A stretch of 64,000 nt of DNA. It comes from Bacteroidales bacterium. GTDB taxonomy: Bacteria; Bacteroidota; Bacteroidia; Bacteroidales; BM520. Position 1 is the first letter of the stretch. The number at the start of each line of letters is the position of its first letter. The translations under genes were made by a program, and so were the position numbers. Below, one piece after another: positions 36,346 through 45,188 of this stretch. The notes under the pieces are model-generated. The model was not told the origin of the DNA. It ran no database searches and worked only from the letters and a program-made list of their open reading frames with translations. The stretch is from NCBI GenBank assembly GCA_031276035.1, contig JAISNV010000043.1, positions 1 through 64,000 of the forward strand, given 5' to 3'.

Positions 36346-39279
36346 ATGAAAAAACTTCCGATCTTAATCCTAATCGTTTTCGTTGCCTTATCCTGCAACA
36401 AAAATACTGATTTATATAAATTCGTCGATCCGATGATAGGTACAAATGCTCACGGACATACTTACCCGGGCGCAACAGCTCCTTTCGGAATGGTTCAATT
36501 GAGTCCGGATACGCGCCTTGATACTTGGGACGGCTGTTCTGGTTATCATTATTCCGATAATATTATTTACGGATTCAGCCATACACATCTCAGTGGTACA
36601 GGTTGTTCGGATTACGGCGATATACTTCTTATGCCTACAACCGGAAATCCGAATATTTCCAATGCAATAAATAATGGAAATACAGACAAATGTTATCCTT
36701 CAAAATTCAAACACAGCAATGAAAAAGCAGAAGCCGGATATTATTCTGTTGTTTTAGACGACTATAATATTAAGGCGGAATTAACTGCAACTGAAAGAGT
36801 CGGATTCCATAAATATACTTTCCCGAAAGGTTCCGGAAATATTATTATTGATTTAAAACATAGAGACCAAGTAATTGCATCTTCAATAAGAGTTGTTACA
36901 AATACTGAAATTGAAGGCTACCGCCGTTCAAAGGCCTGGGCACAAGATCAACATGTTTATTTTGTTGCTGTTTTTTCACAACCGTTTGATAATTACGAAA
37001 TTGCTCTCGATGATGTTTTTATTGACGATGCTTTCCAAGCCGGAACAAATCTTAAAGCTTATGTTTCTTTTAACGAAATAAAAGAACCTGTTATAGTTAC
37101 TATTGCCATATCTCCGGTAAGTATTGAGAACGCCCGCAACAACTTAGTTCACACCGGCGATTTCAATGCGGCATTAAAGGAAACCCGACAAAAATGGAAT
37201 GATGAACTTTCAAAAATTGAAATCAACACAATCAACAATGACGATAAAGTTGTATTCTACACGGCTTTATATCATTCCATGATAGCACCTAATATTTATA
37301 CCGATATTGACGGAAGATACAGAGGACGTGATCTCAATGTCCACAAAACCGGAAACTTTGATGTTTACACGGTTTTCTCGCTATGGGATACTTATCGCGC
37401 AACTCATCCTCTCCTTGCTATCATTGATCAAAACAGAACAAAAGATTTTATTAATACTTTCTTGAAGCAATATGAACAAGGCGGCGCACTTCCTGTTTGG
37501 GAACTCTCGGCAAATGAAACAGGTTGTATGATTGGTTATCACTCAATTCCTGTTATTTATGACGCTTACATGAAAGGTATTACCGATTTTGATACAGAAC
37601 TTGCCTTGAAAGCCATGATGCATAGTGCAACCGAACAAAAACTCGGTATTCCGCAATATATGCAATACGGATTTATTCCTGCCGACGCCGAAGGAGAATC
37701 GGTTTCCAAAACTCTTGAGTATGCTTACGACGACTGGTGTATTGCGATGTTCGCCAAAGAACTTGGTAAGGATAACATCTATAAAGAATATATTTTACGC
37801 GCTCAGAATTACAAAAACCTTTTTGATACTAAAACAGGCTTTCACAGAGCTAAAGTTAAAAATAGATGGTTTTATCCTTTCGATCCTAAAGAAGTAAATT
37901 TCAATTATACGGAAGCAAATGCCTGGCAATATAACTTTTATGTTCCGCAAGACGTTAATAATCATATCGGAATGCTTGGCGGCGACGAAGCTTACATTGC
38001 CTTATTAGATAAAATGTTCTCCGAAAGCAGCGAAACAACGGGCCGGCAACAATCGGATATCACCGGATTAATCGGGCAGTATGCTCACGGCAACGAACCA
38101 AGCCATAATTTTGCATATTTGTATAATTATGTTGGTGAAGCGTGGAAAACTCAAGAAATGGTGAGAAAGATTATGCAAACTCTTTATCTTAATGCTCCCG
38201 ACGGGCTTTGTGGTAATGAAGACTGCGGGCAAATGTCATCATGGTACGTTTTGAGTGCATTAGGATTTTATCCTGTTTGTCCGGGCGACGGTAAATTTGT
38301 TATTGGTTCGCCGGCTATCAAAAATGCCGTAATAAATCTCGAAAACGGCAATCAATTCATCATTAAAACAAAAAATCAATCCAAGGAGAATACTTTTATC
38401 AAAAAGATTGAGCTTAACGGAAAAGACTACACGGCGTCTTTCATAACTTATGATGATATACTTAATGGCGGTGAAATTACTTTTCACATGGCAAAAGTTC
38501 CTAACAAAGACTTTGCTGTCGCTCCGGAAGATCGTCCTGTAAATATTATATCCGAGCATTTAATAACTCCCGTACCGTATTTTGTAACAGATAATATTAC
38601 TTTTTATGATGAAATGATGATTGCTATCGAAAATATTCTTCCGGGAAGTCAGATTTACTATACATTAAATGGTAAAGATCCTGATAAAGATTCCGAAAGA
38701 TATACAGCTCCTTTTGAAATAAATAAAACTTATACAATTAAGGCGCGAGCCTTTTATGATAATCAGGCACCGAGCAAAATTATTGAAACAACATTTTTTA
38801 AGATGCCAAAACAGCGTTCAATACAATTGCTTTCGAAATATGAAAATCAATATAATGCGGGCGGGAATAATGCTCTTATAGATTTTATCAGAGGCGGCGA
38901 AAGTTTTAAAACAGGTGCGTGGCAAGGTTATCAAGGTACGCATTTTGAAGCAATTGTTGATCTGGGAGAAGTTGATAAGATTTCCGAAATTAGTATGGGA
39001 TTCTTCCAAGATTCGCGTTCATGGATCTTTTTTCCTGTAAGCGTAGAATATTACACTTCTATTGACGGCAAAAGCTATGAATTATTCGGTAAGGTTCTCA
39101 ATGCGATTCCACTGAATGATGAAAGGCCGCAGGTTTTTAATTTCACTGTTGATAAAAAGAGAAAAACAAAAGCCAAATATGTAAAAGTAGTTGCAGAATC
39201 TGTTTTAGTAAATCCGGAATGGCATTTAAGTCCGGGCGAACCTTCTTGGTTATTCGCGGATGAAATCATCATCAGATAG
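36346..39279 (+). CDS. GH92 family alpha-mannosidase lipoprotein
   Basis: This 977-residue protein has lipoprotein signal MKKLPILILIVFVALSC (Cys17), then the GH92 N-terminal domain (FVDPMIGTNAHGHTYPGATAPFGM). The catalytic (alpha/alpha)6 part contains conserved ANETGCMIGYHS near residue 390, HGNEPSHNFAYLYN near residue 585 and GNEDCGQMSSWYVLSALGFYP near residue 625. After ~residue 760 come a chitobiase C-terminal-like beta sandwich (LPGSQIYYTLNGKDPDKDS) and an F5/8-type C domain (residues ~845-977). GH92 enzymes are calcium-dependent exo-alpha-mannosidases, mostly alpha-1,2, which release mannose from N-glycans or yeast mannan. No SusCD pair is next to it. Confidence 0.95.
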   Translation: MKKLPILILIVFVALSCNKNTDLYKFVDPMIGTNAHGHTYPGATAPFGMVQLSPDTRLDTWDGCSGYHYSDNIIYGFSHTHLSGTGCSDYGDILLMPTTGNPNISNAINNGNTDKCYPSKFKHSNEKAEAGYYSVVLDDYNIKAELTATERVGFHKYTFPKGSGNIIIDLKHRDQVIASSIRVVTNTEIEGYRRSKAWAQDQHVYFVAVFSQPFDNYEIALDDVFIDDAFQAGTNLKAYVSFNEIKEPVIVTIAISPVSIENARNNLVHTGDFNAALKETRQKWNDELSKIEINTINNDDKVVFYTALYHSMIAPNIYTDIDGRYRGRDLNVHKTGNFDVYTVFSLWDTYRATHPLLAIIDQNRTKDFINTFLKQYEQGGALPVWELSANETGCMIGYHSIPVIYDAYMKGITDFDTELALKAMMHSATEQKLGIPQYMQYGFIPADAEGESVSKTLEYAYDDWCIAMFAKELGKDNIYKEYILRAQNYKNLFDTKTGFHRAKVKNRWFYPFDPKEVNFNYTEANAWQYNFYVPQDVNNHIGMLGGDEAYIALLDKMFSESSETTGRQQSDITGLIGQYAHGNEPSHNFAYLYNYVGEAWKTQEMVRKIMQTLYLNAPDGLCGNEDCGQMSSWYVLSALGFYPVCPGDGKFVIGSPAIKNAVINLENGNQFIIKTKNQSKENTFIKKIELNGKDYTASFITYDDILNGGEITFHMAKVPNKDFAVAPEDRPVNIISEHLITPVPYFVTDNITFYDEMMIAIENILPGSQIYYTLNGKDPDKDSERYTAPFEINKTYTIKARAFYDNQAPSKIIETTFFKMPKQRSIQLLSKYENQYNAGGNNALIDFIRGGESFKTGAWQGYQGTHFEAIVDLGEVDKISEISMGFFQDSRSWIFFPVSVEYYTSIDGKSYELFGKVLNAIPLNDERPQVFNFTVDKKRKTKAKYVKVVAESVLVNPEWHLSPGEPSWLFADEIIIR

Positions 39280-39325
39280 AAAACCGGAAATTCTTAATTC
39301 TCAACTAATTTTTTAGCCTTAACTC

Positions 39326-40099
39326 TTAACTGTAAAAAGTATATCTCCCTTTTTCCTGAGTTTTACCGTTGTACTGTATAGATTTTTCAGGACAATGGTG
39401 AATACAGGCTAAACATTGCGTACAATTATTAAACCATTTCGGTTTATCATTTTCGAGAATCATATTTCCAACAGGACAAGAATTGACACATATACCGCAG
39501 GAAGTGCATTTTTCATCGGCATAAAAAGGTTTCGCACTCATGGCAAACTTGCAAAAAAGCGGATAAATAATACGGGATTTCAAGAATGACGATTTTCCTT
39601 TTTCATAATAATGCATAGGATAATTATCATTTATTAATTGGATTAATACAGGAAGATGTTTTTCTGCCCTTTCTTTTTTCTTATCCTGAAGTTCTTTATT
39701 ATCAATATCAAATGATGGAAAAATAATATAATTATTAGGCATTTGAAGTGAATAAATATGATCAGTTTTCCATGACTTTTCTCTGAATAATTTATCAAGC
39801 ATTTTATTTGTAAGCCCACATTGGTCGCCACAAGTTATTATGCTATAAATCAAATTATTATTATAATTATTTATTTTCAGTCTCTTAATAAATTTCTTAA
39901 CAACAAGAGGAATTCCCCAAGAATGGGTAGGAAAAACAAACCCTATCTTTTCATCTTTATTAATATTAAACTCGGGAACTAATTCGTTACCTATAACAAA
40001 ATAATCACCAATAGCAATTATTCTGTTATCAGGCATAAATTCGGCAAGATATTTGGTAACCCATAAAGAATTATCCGTACCGGAAAAATAAAAAATCAT
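39326..40099 (-). CDS. EFR1 family flavodoxin-ferredoxin protein
   Basis: This 257-residue cytoplasmic protein has an N-terminal flavodoxin-like domain (MIFYFSGTDNSLWVTKYLAE, FVFPTHSWGIPLVVKKF, YSIITCGDQCG). It ends in a two-cluster ferredoxin domain, CTSCGICVNSCPVGN and CTQCLACIHHCPEKS near residues 190-240, fitting two [4Fe-4S] clusters. EFR1 proteins are thought to pass low-potential electrons, but their partners are mostly unknown. Its ATG shares a base with the stop of the upstream flavin-reductase gene, so the two are translationally coupled and may be redox partners. Confidence 0.9.
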   Translation of the reverse strand: MIFYFSGTDNSLWVTKYLAEFMPDNRIIAIGDYFVIGNELVPEFNINKDEKIGFVFPTHSWGIPLVVKKFIKRLKINNYNNNLIYSIITCGDQCGLTNKMLDKLFREKSWKTDHIYSLQMPNNYIIFPSFDIDNKELQDKKKERAEKHLPVLIQLINDNYPMHYYEKGKSSFLKSRIIYPLFCKFAMSAKPFYADEKCTSCGICVNSCPVGNMILENDKPKWFNNCTQCLACIHHCPEKSIQYNGKTQEKGRYTFYS

Positions 40100-40686
40100 T
40101 ATTTTTTCTCCCAGACGTTAATTATTTTCCCAACAAACATAGTATGGTAAGAGGTATCTTCACCTTCATAGAAATTTTTACTTTTCGCATCAAGGATATT
40201 ATCCTTTTCAAGATCGTTAAAATATATTTTCTCGCATTCTATTACGAGTCTCGCTTCTTCAAAATAAAGATTACCTTGTAATGTTTTTGCAGGTGTTAAT
40301 CCCGATGCTTTAATTTTATCTTCATCTCTTCCGGAAGCCGTGCCGAAATAAGTTACTTCGTCTCTATATTTCTCATCGAAAGCACACAATGTGAAATAAT
40401 CGCCTTTATCAATGAATTGATAAGTATGGCGGGAGTCTCTGATATAGATAGTAGCAACCGGATAACCCCAAAGAATACCTAATCCGCCCCAGCTTATAGT
40501 CATCGGATTAAAAACCTCATTTTCACCGGCAGTTACAACAAACCAATTATCATTAAACAATTCAAAAACATTTTCTTTTAAGTCTTTGACATCTATTCTA
40601 TCGAATTTTTTTTCTTCGGAAGTTGTTTTACATGAATTCATAATAATTGCTGAAATTGTGATTAAAATTAGTAAGTAATTTTTCAT
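40099..40686 (-). CDS. Flavin reductase-like lipoprotein
   Basis: This 195-residue protein has a lipoprotein signal (MKNYLLILITISAIIMNSC, Cys19). A flavin-reductase/FMN-binding split-barrel domain follows (NPMTISWGGLGILWGYPVATIYIRDSRHTY, FDEKYRDEVTYFGTASGRDEDK). This family binds FMN and reduces or uses flavins with NAD(P)H, yet the signal places it outside the cytoplasm, where NAD(P)H is absent. Similar exported forms occur in Bacteroides, as far as I recall. It is coupled to the cytoplasmic EFR1 gene. An own promoter box is at 40823-40831. Confidence 0.85.
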   Translation of the reverse strand: MKNYLLILITISAIIMNSCKTTSEEKKFDRIDVKDLKENVFELFNDNWFVVTAGENEVFNPMTISWGGLGILWGYPVATIYIRDSRHTYQFIDKGDYFTLCAFDEKYRDEVTYFGTASGRDEDKIKASGLTPAKTLQGNLYFEEARLVIECEKIYFNDLEKDNILDAKSKNFYEGEDTSYHTMFVGKIINVWEKK

Positions 40687-41004
40687 ACGAAAATAGTTTT
40701 AATTTATTGATGTTTAAATTTATTCGTTCATATTGACTCTCATGAATCATTTTCATGTTCGAAAGTGATAGATTCGTCATGTTGTATTAATACTAATATA
40801 TTTTTGTTATTAATAATTAAATGCAAAAGTAATAAAGAAATAATAAATTAACAATCAATAAAAAAAATGTTTTTAAAATCTAAAATCGTAAAGAATAATA
40901 TTTGATGAGATAGATATCTCATATCCGGGCAAGTGTAATTTCAAATTGTGTTTCAATGTTTTGAATAAAAAATATTACATTAAGCATTATCTGCAAATAA
41001 TCAA
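40687..41004. other. AT-rich gap
   Basis: This gap holds the promoter at 40823-40854 and otherwise very AT-rich sequence. I see no gene and no strong hairpin after the lytic transglycosylase stop. Confidence 0.4.
40823..40854 (-). promoter_or_regulatory. Promoter of the flavin-reductase/EFR1 pair
   Basis: On the minus strand TTG (40852-40854) precedes TACTTTTGC (40823-40831) with a 20-base gap, a good -33/-7 arrangement. The leader to the ATG at 40686 is about 130 bases. Confidence 0.5.
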
Positions 41005-42234
41005 TTAAATTTCCCAACCCCATTCCTGATACTGAGCACGTCTTTCAGTAACTTTCTTTATATAATCTCGAGTTTCTTTATAAGGAAGTTTTTTCGACAT
41101 ATGATCATAAAGGTCGTTGTATTCATAATTGTTGATCAAAGGTATAGCGGAACTGATTTTAGTATTTCCTGTAAAAGCTTTGCTTACATTGCCGGCTCCG
41201 GTATTATAAGCAGCAACGGCACATAAAGTTCTGCAATCATCACAGGTTATCTTATTAAAACTTTGTGTAACAAGCATATTCATATATGCCGTACCAAGTT
41301 CAATATTATTTTTCGGATTATATAAATATAATGCGGTTGGCGTCTTATCTTTTCCGTAAACATATTTATAAGCCGCTCTCCCGCCGTATTTAGGTACTAA
41401 TTGCATTAGTCCATACGCAGCAGCATGCGATTTTGCCTTCGGATTAAAATATGATTCGGTATGAATTATTGCACACACAAGAGCAGGACAAAGATTATAT
41501 TTTTTGCTGAAGTATTTTATGTCGTCAGTAAATTTTTCAGCTCTTGTTTTGATATGATCCGGAGCAAGGTTTAATGTAAAACTTGCCACTTTACGCTCAA
41601 CCCCGTCATCGCCTCTTACAATTTCTATCTTTACATCGCCCGTTTCGACCAATTGCTTAACATCTGTTTCCAATTTTTTCTCAGGTAAATCGGAAGTATT
41701 TTTTTCTGTTTTGTTATCTTCCGTAGGAAGTATAACTTGTCCGACAAGCACGGCTTCATCCGATAAAGGTTCGCGTTTCTCAAATTCAGTATCATAATCT
41801 TTTGTAGTGCCCTGAGTTGTAAGAAGATCCACAACCTGTTCTTCAACTTTTTCCTGTATTTTTTCAATATCTTTGGCTTCTTCTTCCGTAAGAACAATTT
41901 CAACACGCGCTTCGCCCTTTTCAAAATCTACAACACTTCTACCCTTCTTGTCATCAGTATATTCAACCCAATCTTTATTAGTACTTACAATAACATTTTC
42001 ATTACCCCAAATTTTTGAAATACTCTTTATAAACTCATCATAAGCTTCCTGTTCTGCTTTAAGATATTCTTCAAATTCTTTTTCACTATCGATAATAAAT
42101 TGTTCCCTTTCATTGCTCATTCTCTCAATTTCTCTTTGTTGAGCTTTTTGAAAATCACTAATTTGTTGCTCCGTTTGAGAATAAAGATGGAAACAGGAAA
42201 AAACTAAAATCAATAAAAAATACTTTTGCATCAT
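41005..42234 (-). CDS. MltC-like lytic transglycosylase
   Basis: This 409-residue exported protein (signal peptide MMQKYFLLILVFSCFHLYSQ) has an N-terminal region like the MltC domain (EYLKAEQEAYDEFIKSISKIWG, then YTDDKKGRSVVDFEKGEARVEI). A long acidic middle follows. A lysozyme-like SLT domain starts near residue 245: CAIIHTESYFNPKAKSHAAAYG with catalytic Glu near 262, GLMQLVP and AVAAYNTGAGNVSKAF. It would cleave peptidoglycan to 1,6-anhydro-muropeptides in the periplasm. Cys in the signal could suggest a lipoprotein, but the position is poor. Its own TATCTTTGC box is at 42258-42266. Two L,D-transpeptidase genes lie upstream on the same strand. Confidence 0.92.
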   Translation of the reverse strand: MMQKYFLLILVFSCFHLYSQTEQQISDFQKAQQREIERMSNEREQFIIDSEKEFEEYLKAEQEAYDEFIKSISKIWGNENVIVSTNKDWVEYTDDKKGRSVVDFEKGEARVEIVLTEEEAKDIEKIQEKVEEQVVDLLTTQGTTKDYDTEFEKREPLSDEAVLVGQVILPTEDNKTEKNTSDLPEKKLETDVKQLVETGDVKIEIVRGDDGVERKVASFTLNLAPDHIKTRAEKFTDDIKYFSKKYNLCPALVCAIIHTESYFNPKAKSHAAAYGLMQLVPKYGGRAAYKYVYGKDKTPTALYLYNPKNNIELGTAYMNMLVTQSFNKITCDDCRTLCAVAAYNTGAGNVSKAFTGNTKISSAIPLINNYEYNDLYDHMSKKLPYKETRDYIKKVTERRAQYQEWGWEI

Positions 42235-42257
42235 AATAAAATTAGATTAATAACTAT

Positions 42258-42266
42258 GCAAAGATA
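42258..42266 (-). promoter_or_regulatory. Probable -7 box of the lytic transglycosylase
   Basis: The minus strand reads TATCTTTGC (TAnnTTTGC), 24 bases before the ATG at 42234. Confidence 0.5.
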
Positions 42267-42336
42267 ATTTTTTAATTAATAATTAATAAAATAATATGGA
42301 AGTTTGAAGAAAATGTACTAAGCTACAAAGTATATA

Positions 42337-43035
42337 TTATCTCAACCTAAAATCTACACTTGCACGTAGAAATCTGCTATTAACATAAGAACTTTCTCTC
42401 TGATAATTAGCATTCTGAGCATAAATATAAATTAATGCTCCGTTTTTAAGTCTGTCAATAATTTCTTTTGCTTCCGAAACAGCTAAGGCAGGACAACCGT
42501 GACTACGACCTAATCGTTGTAGCGGAAATTGTTTGCTTGATGTTACATAATTAGCGCCATGAATAACAATAGCTCTATTCTTCGCATTATTATTAATGCC
42601 TTTCTCTAATCCGTTTAAAACTAAAGAATACCCGTTTCTTCCCTGATAAGTACTTTCGGTAAGAAAGAATCCCAAGCTACTCTTATAAGAACCGGTTTCA
42701 TTGGAAAAATTAAGGGCATATTCATTTCCACTATTTCTACCATGCGAGACATAAGTATAATATAAAATCTCTTTCTTCACAAGGTCGAAAACAAAAAATC
42801 TTTTCTCTTTAGACGATTTTGTGTAATCAATAATGCAGACATATTTTTTGTTTGCCGGATTAATCAAATTATATCCATGCAAAGCCTGATAAAAAGCATC
42901 ATATTCAAGTATATCTTCGTTTAAATTAAAATCGTAATATAATTGATTGATTTCTTTTTCATCATAAAAATTAATTTGTGCCGCTACATTAAATACTACA
43001 CATATTAATAATAATATTAAAAATATTTTCCTCAT
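42337..43035 (-). CDS. Murein L,D-transpeptidase-like protein (YkuD_2 type)
   Basis: From ATG 43035 this is a 232-residue exported protein (signal MRKIFLILLLICVVFNVAAQ). An ATG at 43044 adds three residues and is the alternative start. The YkuD_2 catalytic domain runs from about residue 60 (YVCIIDYTKSSKEKRFFVFD). VSHGRNSGNEYALNFSN, RAIVIHGANYVTS and LGRSHGCPALAVSEAKEI carry the His and the catalytic SHGC cysteine near residue 180. It may make 3-3 cross-links or attach proteins to peptidoglycan; the exact reaction is not shown by the sequence. It starts ~45 bases after the upstream L,D-transpeptidase gene and is probably in one operon with it. Confidence 0.87.
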   Translation of the reverse strand: MRKIFLILLLICVVFNVAAQINFYDEKEINQLYYDFNLNEDILEYDAFYQALHGYNLINPANKKYVCIIDYTKSSKEKRFFVFDLVKKEILYYTYVSHGRNSGNEYALNFSNETGSYKSSLGFFLTESTYQGRNGYSLVLNGLEKGINNNAKNRAIVIHGANYVTSSKQFPLQRLGRSHGCPALAVSEAKEIIDRLKNGALIYIYAQNANYQRESSYVNSRFLRASVDFRLR

Positions 43036-43080
43036 ACAGGTCATTAACGTTTTTAAATAAATTTTATTGCATTTCCAATG

Positions 43081-44091
43081 CTAATCAATCACAAAGACCA
43101 AACAATGATATAATATTCCCCATTCATAAACAAATTTGGCATGTGAGGTTGCATTACGCACACACATGTGTGAACGCGGCGTTGTACCTAATGTGCTGCC
43201 GTATTCTATCATTTCGGTTGCCGGTAGATTTACAGGTACTCCGTGAATATATCCGCCGTTACTGAAACGGCTCGCGTATGGAGCATAACCGCCTATTTCC
43301 GTAGTTCCGTCCACATAATAATGCATCTCCGGTTTTTTCTCCTGAATTACAAAAATACCCAATGGAGTCGGATACATCAATGGAGGTTTATGCAAGCCCG
43401 TTGTAGCCGGATTCATGCTTCTGACCAACCATTTAGTATCTACTTTTTCCAAAGTTGCAATATTTTGATTTGTTCTATCTACAAAAACAACCCTAGAAAA
43501 AGTCATTGTATCCGGAATTATATGTACATATTTCGACGGGACTATCCAATCACCCTCAAAAAATAGAGTGGAAACATTTAAACTATCCTCATCATTAGAA
43601 ATAATTTTAACAAGAGTTCCGTCATCTCCGTATCTTTCGGGAATTTTCGTATTTTTATCTAAATACAAAGGAATTCCTTCATATTGTTGAATTCCGTACA
43701 TATCAGTTATTTCTTTATACTCGTTTGTTTGATATTCTGCTGTTAGCGGCGGCCTTCCATTAACATCGTGCCTGTTTTGCAAAACACCCCAAACTGCAGG
43801 TTTATTTTGAAAATTCTCTAAAAGCACCAAGTTTTCTTTAATTTTATCCCATTGGAATTCACGGGTTTTATCCTTATAAGGGTAAACATCATCCAAGGTA
43901 TATTTATCATAAGTAAAATCTTTTTCAATAAGAATATCATCAACAGTTAATACCTTTATTGTTTCCTTTAAAGGCGCTGGTGCAATAACTGCCGGCTTAT
44001 CGTCCGTCTTCGTTTTTCTTACACAAGAAACGGACAAAATTATTAAACTTAGGCAAATTAATAAATAATGTTTTTTACTTAAATTCTTCAT
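43081..44091 (-). CDS. L,D-transpeptidase (YkuD family) lipoprotein
   Basis: This 336-residue protein has a lipoprotein signal (KKHYLLICLSLIILSVSC, Cys23). A linker region with an SH3-like stretch follows (PERYGDDGTLVKIISND, WIVPSKYVHIIPD). The YkuD catalytic domain starts near residue 195 (RVVFVDRTNQNIATLEK). Catalytic residues are in GGYIHGVPVNLP and TPRSHMCVRNATSHAK (Cys near residue 310). These enzymes cross-link meso-diaminopimelate residues of peptidoglycan stems. Together with the neighbouring YkuD_2 protein and lytic transglycosylase, it forms a wall-remodelling group. Confidence 0.9.
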   Translation of the reverse strand: MKNLSKKHYLLICLSLIILSVSCVRKTKTDDKPAVIAPAPLKETIKVLTVDDILIEKDFTYDKYTLDDVYPYKDKTREFQWDKIKENLVLLENFQNKPAVWGVLQNRHDVNGRPPLTAEYQTNEYKEITDMYGIQQYEGIPLYLDKNTKIPERYGDDGTLVKIISNDEDSLNVSTLFFEGDWIVPSKYVHIIPDTMTFSRVVFVDRTNQNIATLEKVDTKWLVRSMNPATTGLHKPPLMYPTPLGIFVIQEKKPEMHYYVDGTTEIGGYAPYASRFSNGGYIHGVPVNLPATEMIEYGSTLGTTPRSHMCVRNATSHAKFVYEWGILYHCLVFVID

Positions 44092-44155
44092 AATTAATTC
44101 TCCTTCAATTGAATATTCTTATTTTTATAATTGTGTTGACTGATGCAAAAATTAT

Positions 44156-44164
44156 GCAAATGTA
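44156..44164 (-). promoter_or_regulatory. Probable -7 box of the L,D-transpeptidase operon
   Basis: The minus strand reads TACATTTGC (TAnnTTTGC), 65 bases before the ATG. Confidence 0.45.
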
Positions 44165-44463
44165 CGGTTTTTTATAAAACCTGGAAAGAAATCTGACATT
44201 TTATCATGAATACATATTCAATATTATGTATGTGAATTACCCGAATTTATAAAAATATCTGATTTAAGTTTAAAAAATATTTGCAAAGAGTATTGATAAA
44301 AGCAGTTTAAAAAGAAATAATATTTTGAATTAGATTGCTTATTCGATGCGTTCTCCACCAATAACAAAATCAAATTCGAAGACTGTGGCCATAAGACTAC
44401 AAGTCACGTAATAAAAACAAAATTAAAATTGTTAATTATTAATTACTAATTATTAATTGTTTT

Positions 44464-44472
44464 TATTTTTGC
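44464..44472 (+). promoter_or_regulatory. Probable -7 box of the hemerythrin-LuxR pair
   Basis: TATTTTTGC (TAnnTTTGC) lies 23 bases before the ATG at 44496. Confidence 0.5.
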
Positions 44473-44495
44473 AAATTATTACAAAGTGATTTTTT

Positions 44496-45188
44496 ATGCG
44501 GAATAATTTATTTACATCCAAAATGAAACTCTCTGAAATGTTGTTTGATAATTATAATCTGATTTTTGTGTTATCACGATTTGGGATAAAACTCGGTTTC
44601 GGAGAAAAAACAGTTGAAGAAGTATGCAAAAAATACGGAATTTCAACTTCTTTATTTTTAATGGTTACCAATGTTACTACTTTCGATAATTATTATCCTG
44701 ATAATGATGAAATTAATTCTTTAAATCTTGAGGAATTAATCAATTACCTCCATGCATCACATACATATTACCGAGAAGATAGAATCAAGGCTATAGAAGA
44801 AAAATTAAATGATCTCTATTTAGATAATAATGATTATAAGACTATTATCGGCAGATTCTTTTCTGAGTATAAAAACGAAGTCATAAATCATTTTGATTAT
44901 GAAGAGAATATTGTTTTTCCATATATAAAAGATTTAATGCATGATAAGATTAGCGTTAATTATAATATTAACCAGTTTGAGAAAAATCACAGCAATATTG
45001 AAGATAAATTAGACGATTTAATTAATATATTAATTAAATATATTCCCGAAGAGGACGATAGAAAAAGAGAGGATGCTTTATTTACAATTTTTATTTTTGC
45101 TAAAGATTTAAATAAACATAGTCTGATTGAAAATAAGATTCTGATTCCTTGGGTTAAACAAATTGAAACCGAGCATGGACAACAATAA
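44496..45188 (+). CDS. Hemerythrin-domain protein
   Basis: This 230-residue protein joins an N-terminal DUF542-like part (MKLSEMLFDNYNLIFVLSRFGIKLGFGEKTVEEVCKKYGI) to a hemerythrin four-helix domain. Likely di-iron ligands are in YLHASHTYY, INHFDYEENIVFPYI, FEKNHSNIEDKL and LNKHSLIENKILIPWV. The layout resembles iron-sulfur repair di-iron (RIC/YtfE) proteins, but the usual N-terminal Cys pair is missing. A role in sensing or handling O2, NO or iron is inferred. Its end overlaps the following LuxR gene by 14 bases, so the two are coupled. Confidence 0.87.
   Translation: MRNNLFTSKMKLSEMLFDNYNLIFVLSRFGIKLGFGEKTVEEVCKKYGISTSLFLMVTNVTTFDNYYPDNDEINSLNLEELINYLHASHTYYREDRIKAIEEKLNDLYLDNNDYKTIIGRFFSEYKNEVINHFDYEENIVFPYIKDLMHDKISVNYNINQFEKNHSNIEDKLDDLINILIKYIPEEDDRKREDALFTIFIFAKDLNKHSLIENKILIPWVKQIETEHGQQ

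Larger units (their letters stand above)
44092..44495. other. Gap between divergent transpeptidase and hemerythrin genes
   Basis: This AT-rich gap holds divergent promoter boxes at 44156-44164 (minus) and 44464-44472 (plus). A less AT-rich patch at 44335-44420 reads as a short open frame on the plus strand (LFDAFSTNNKIKFEDCGHKT) without a start codon, possibly a coding relic. Nothing else is supported. Confidence 0.4.

Noticed and set aside
44335..44440. Short plus-strand open stretch (LFDAFSTNNKIKFEDCGHKT)
   Set aside because: No start codon and too short to tell from chance; noted only as a possible relic.
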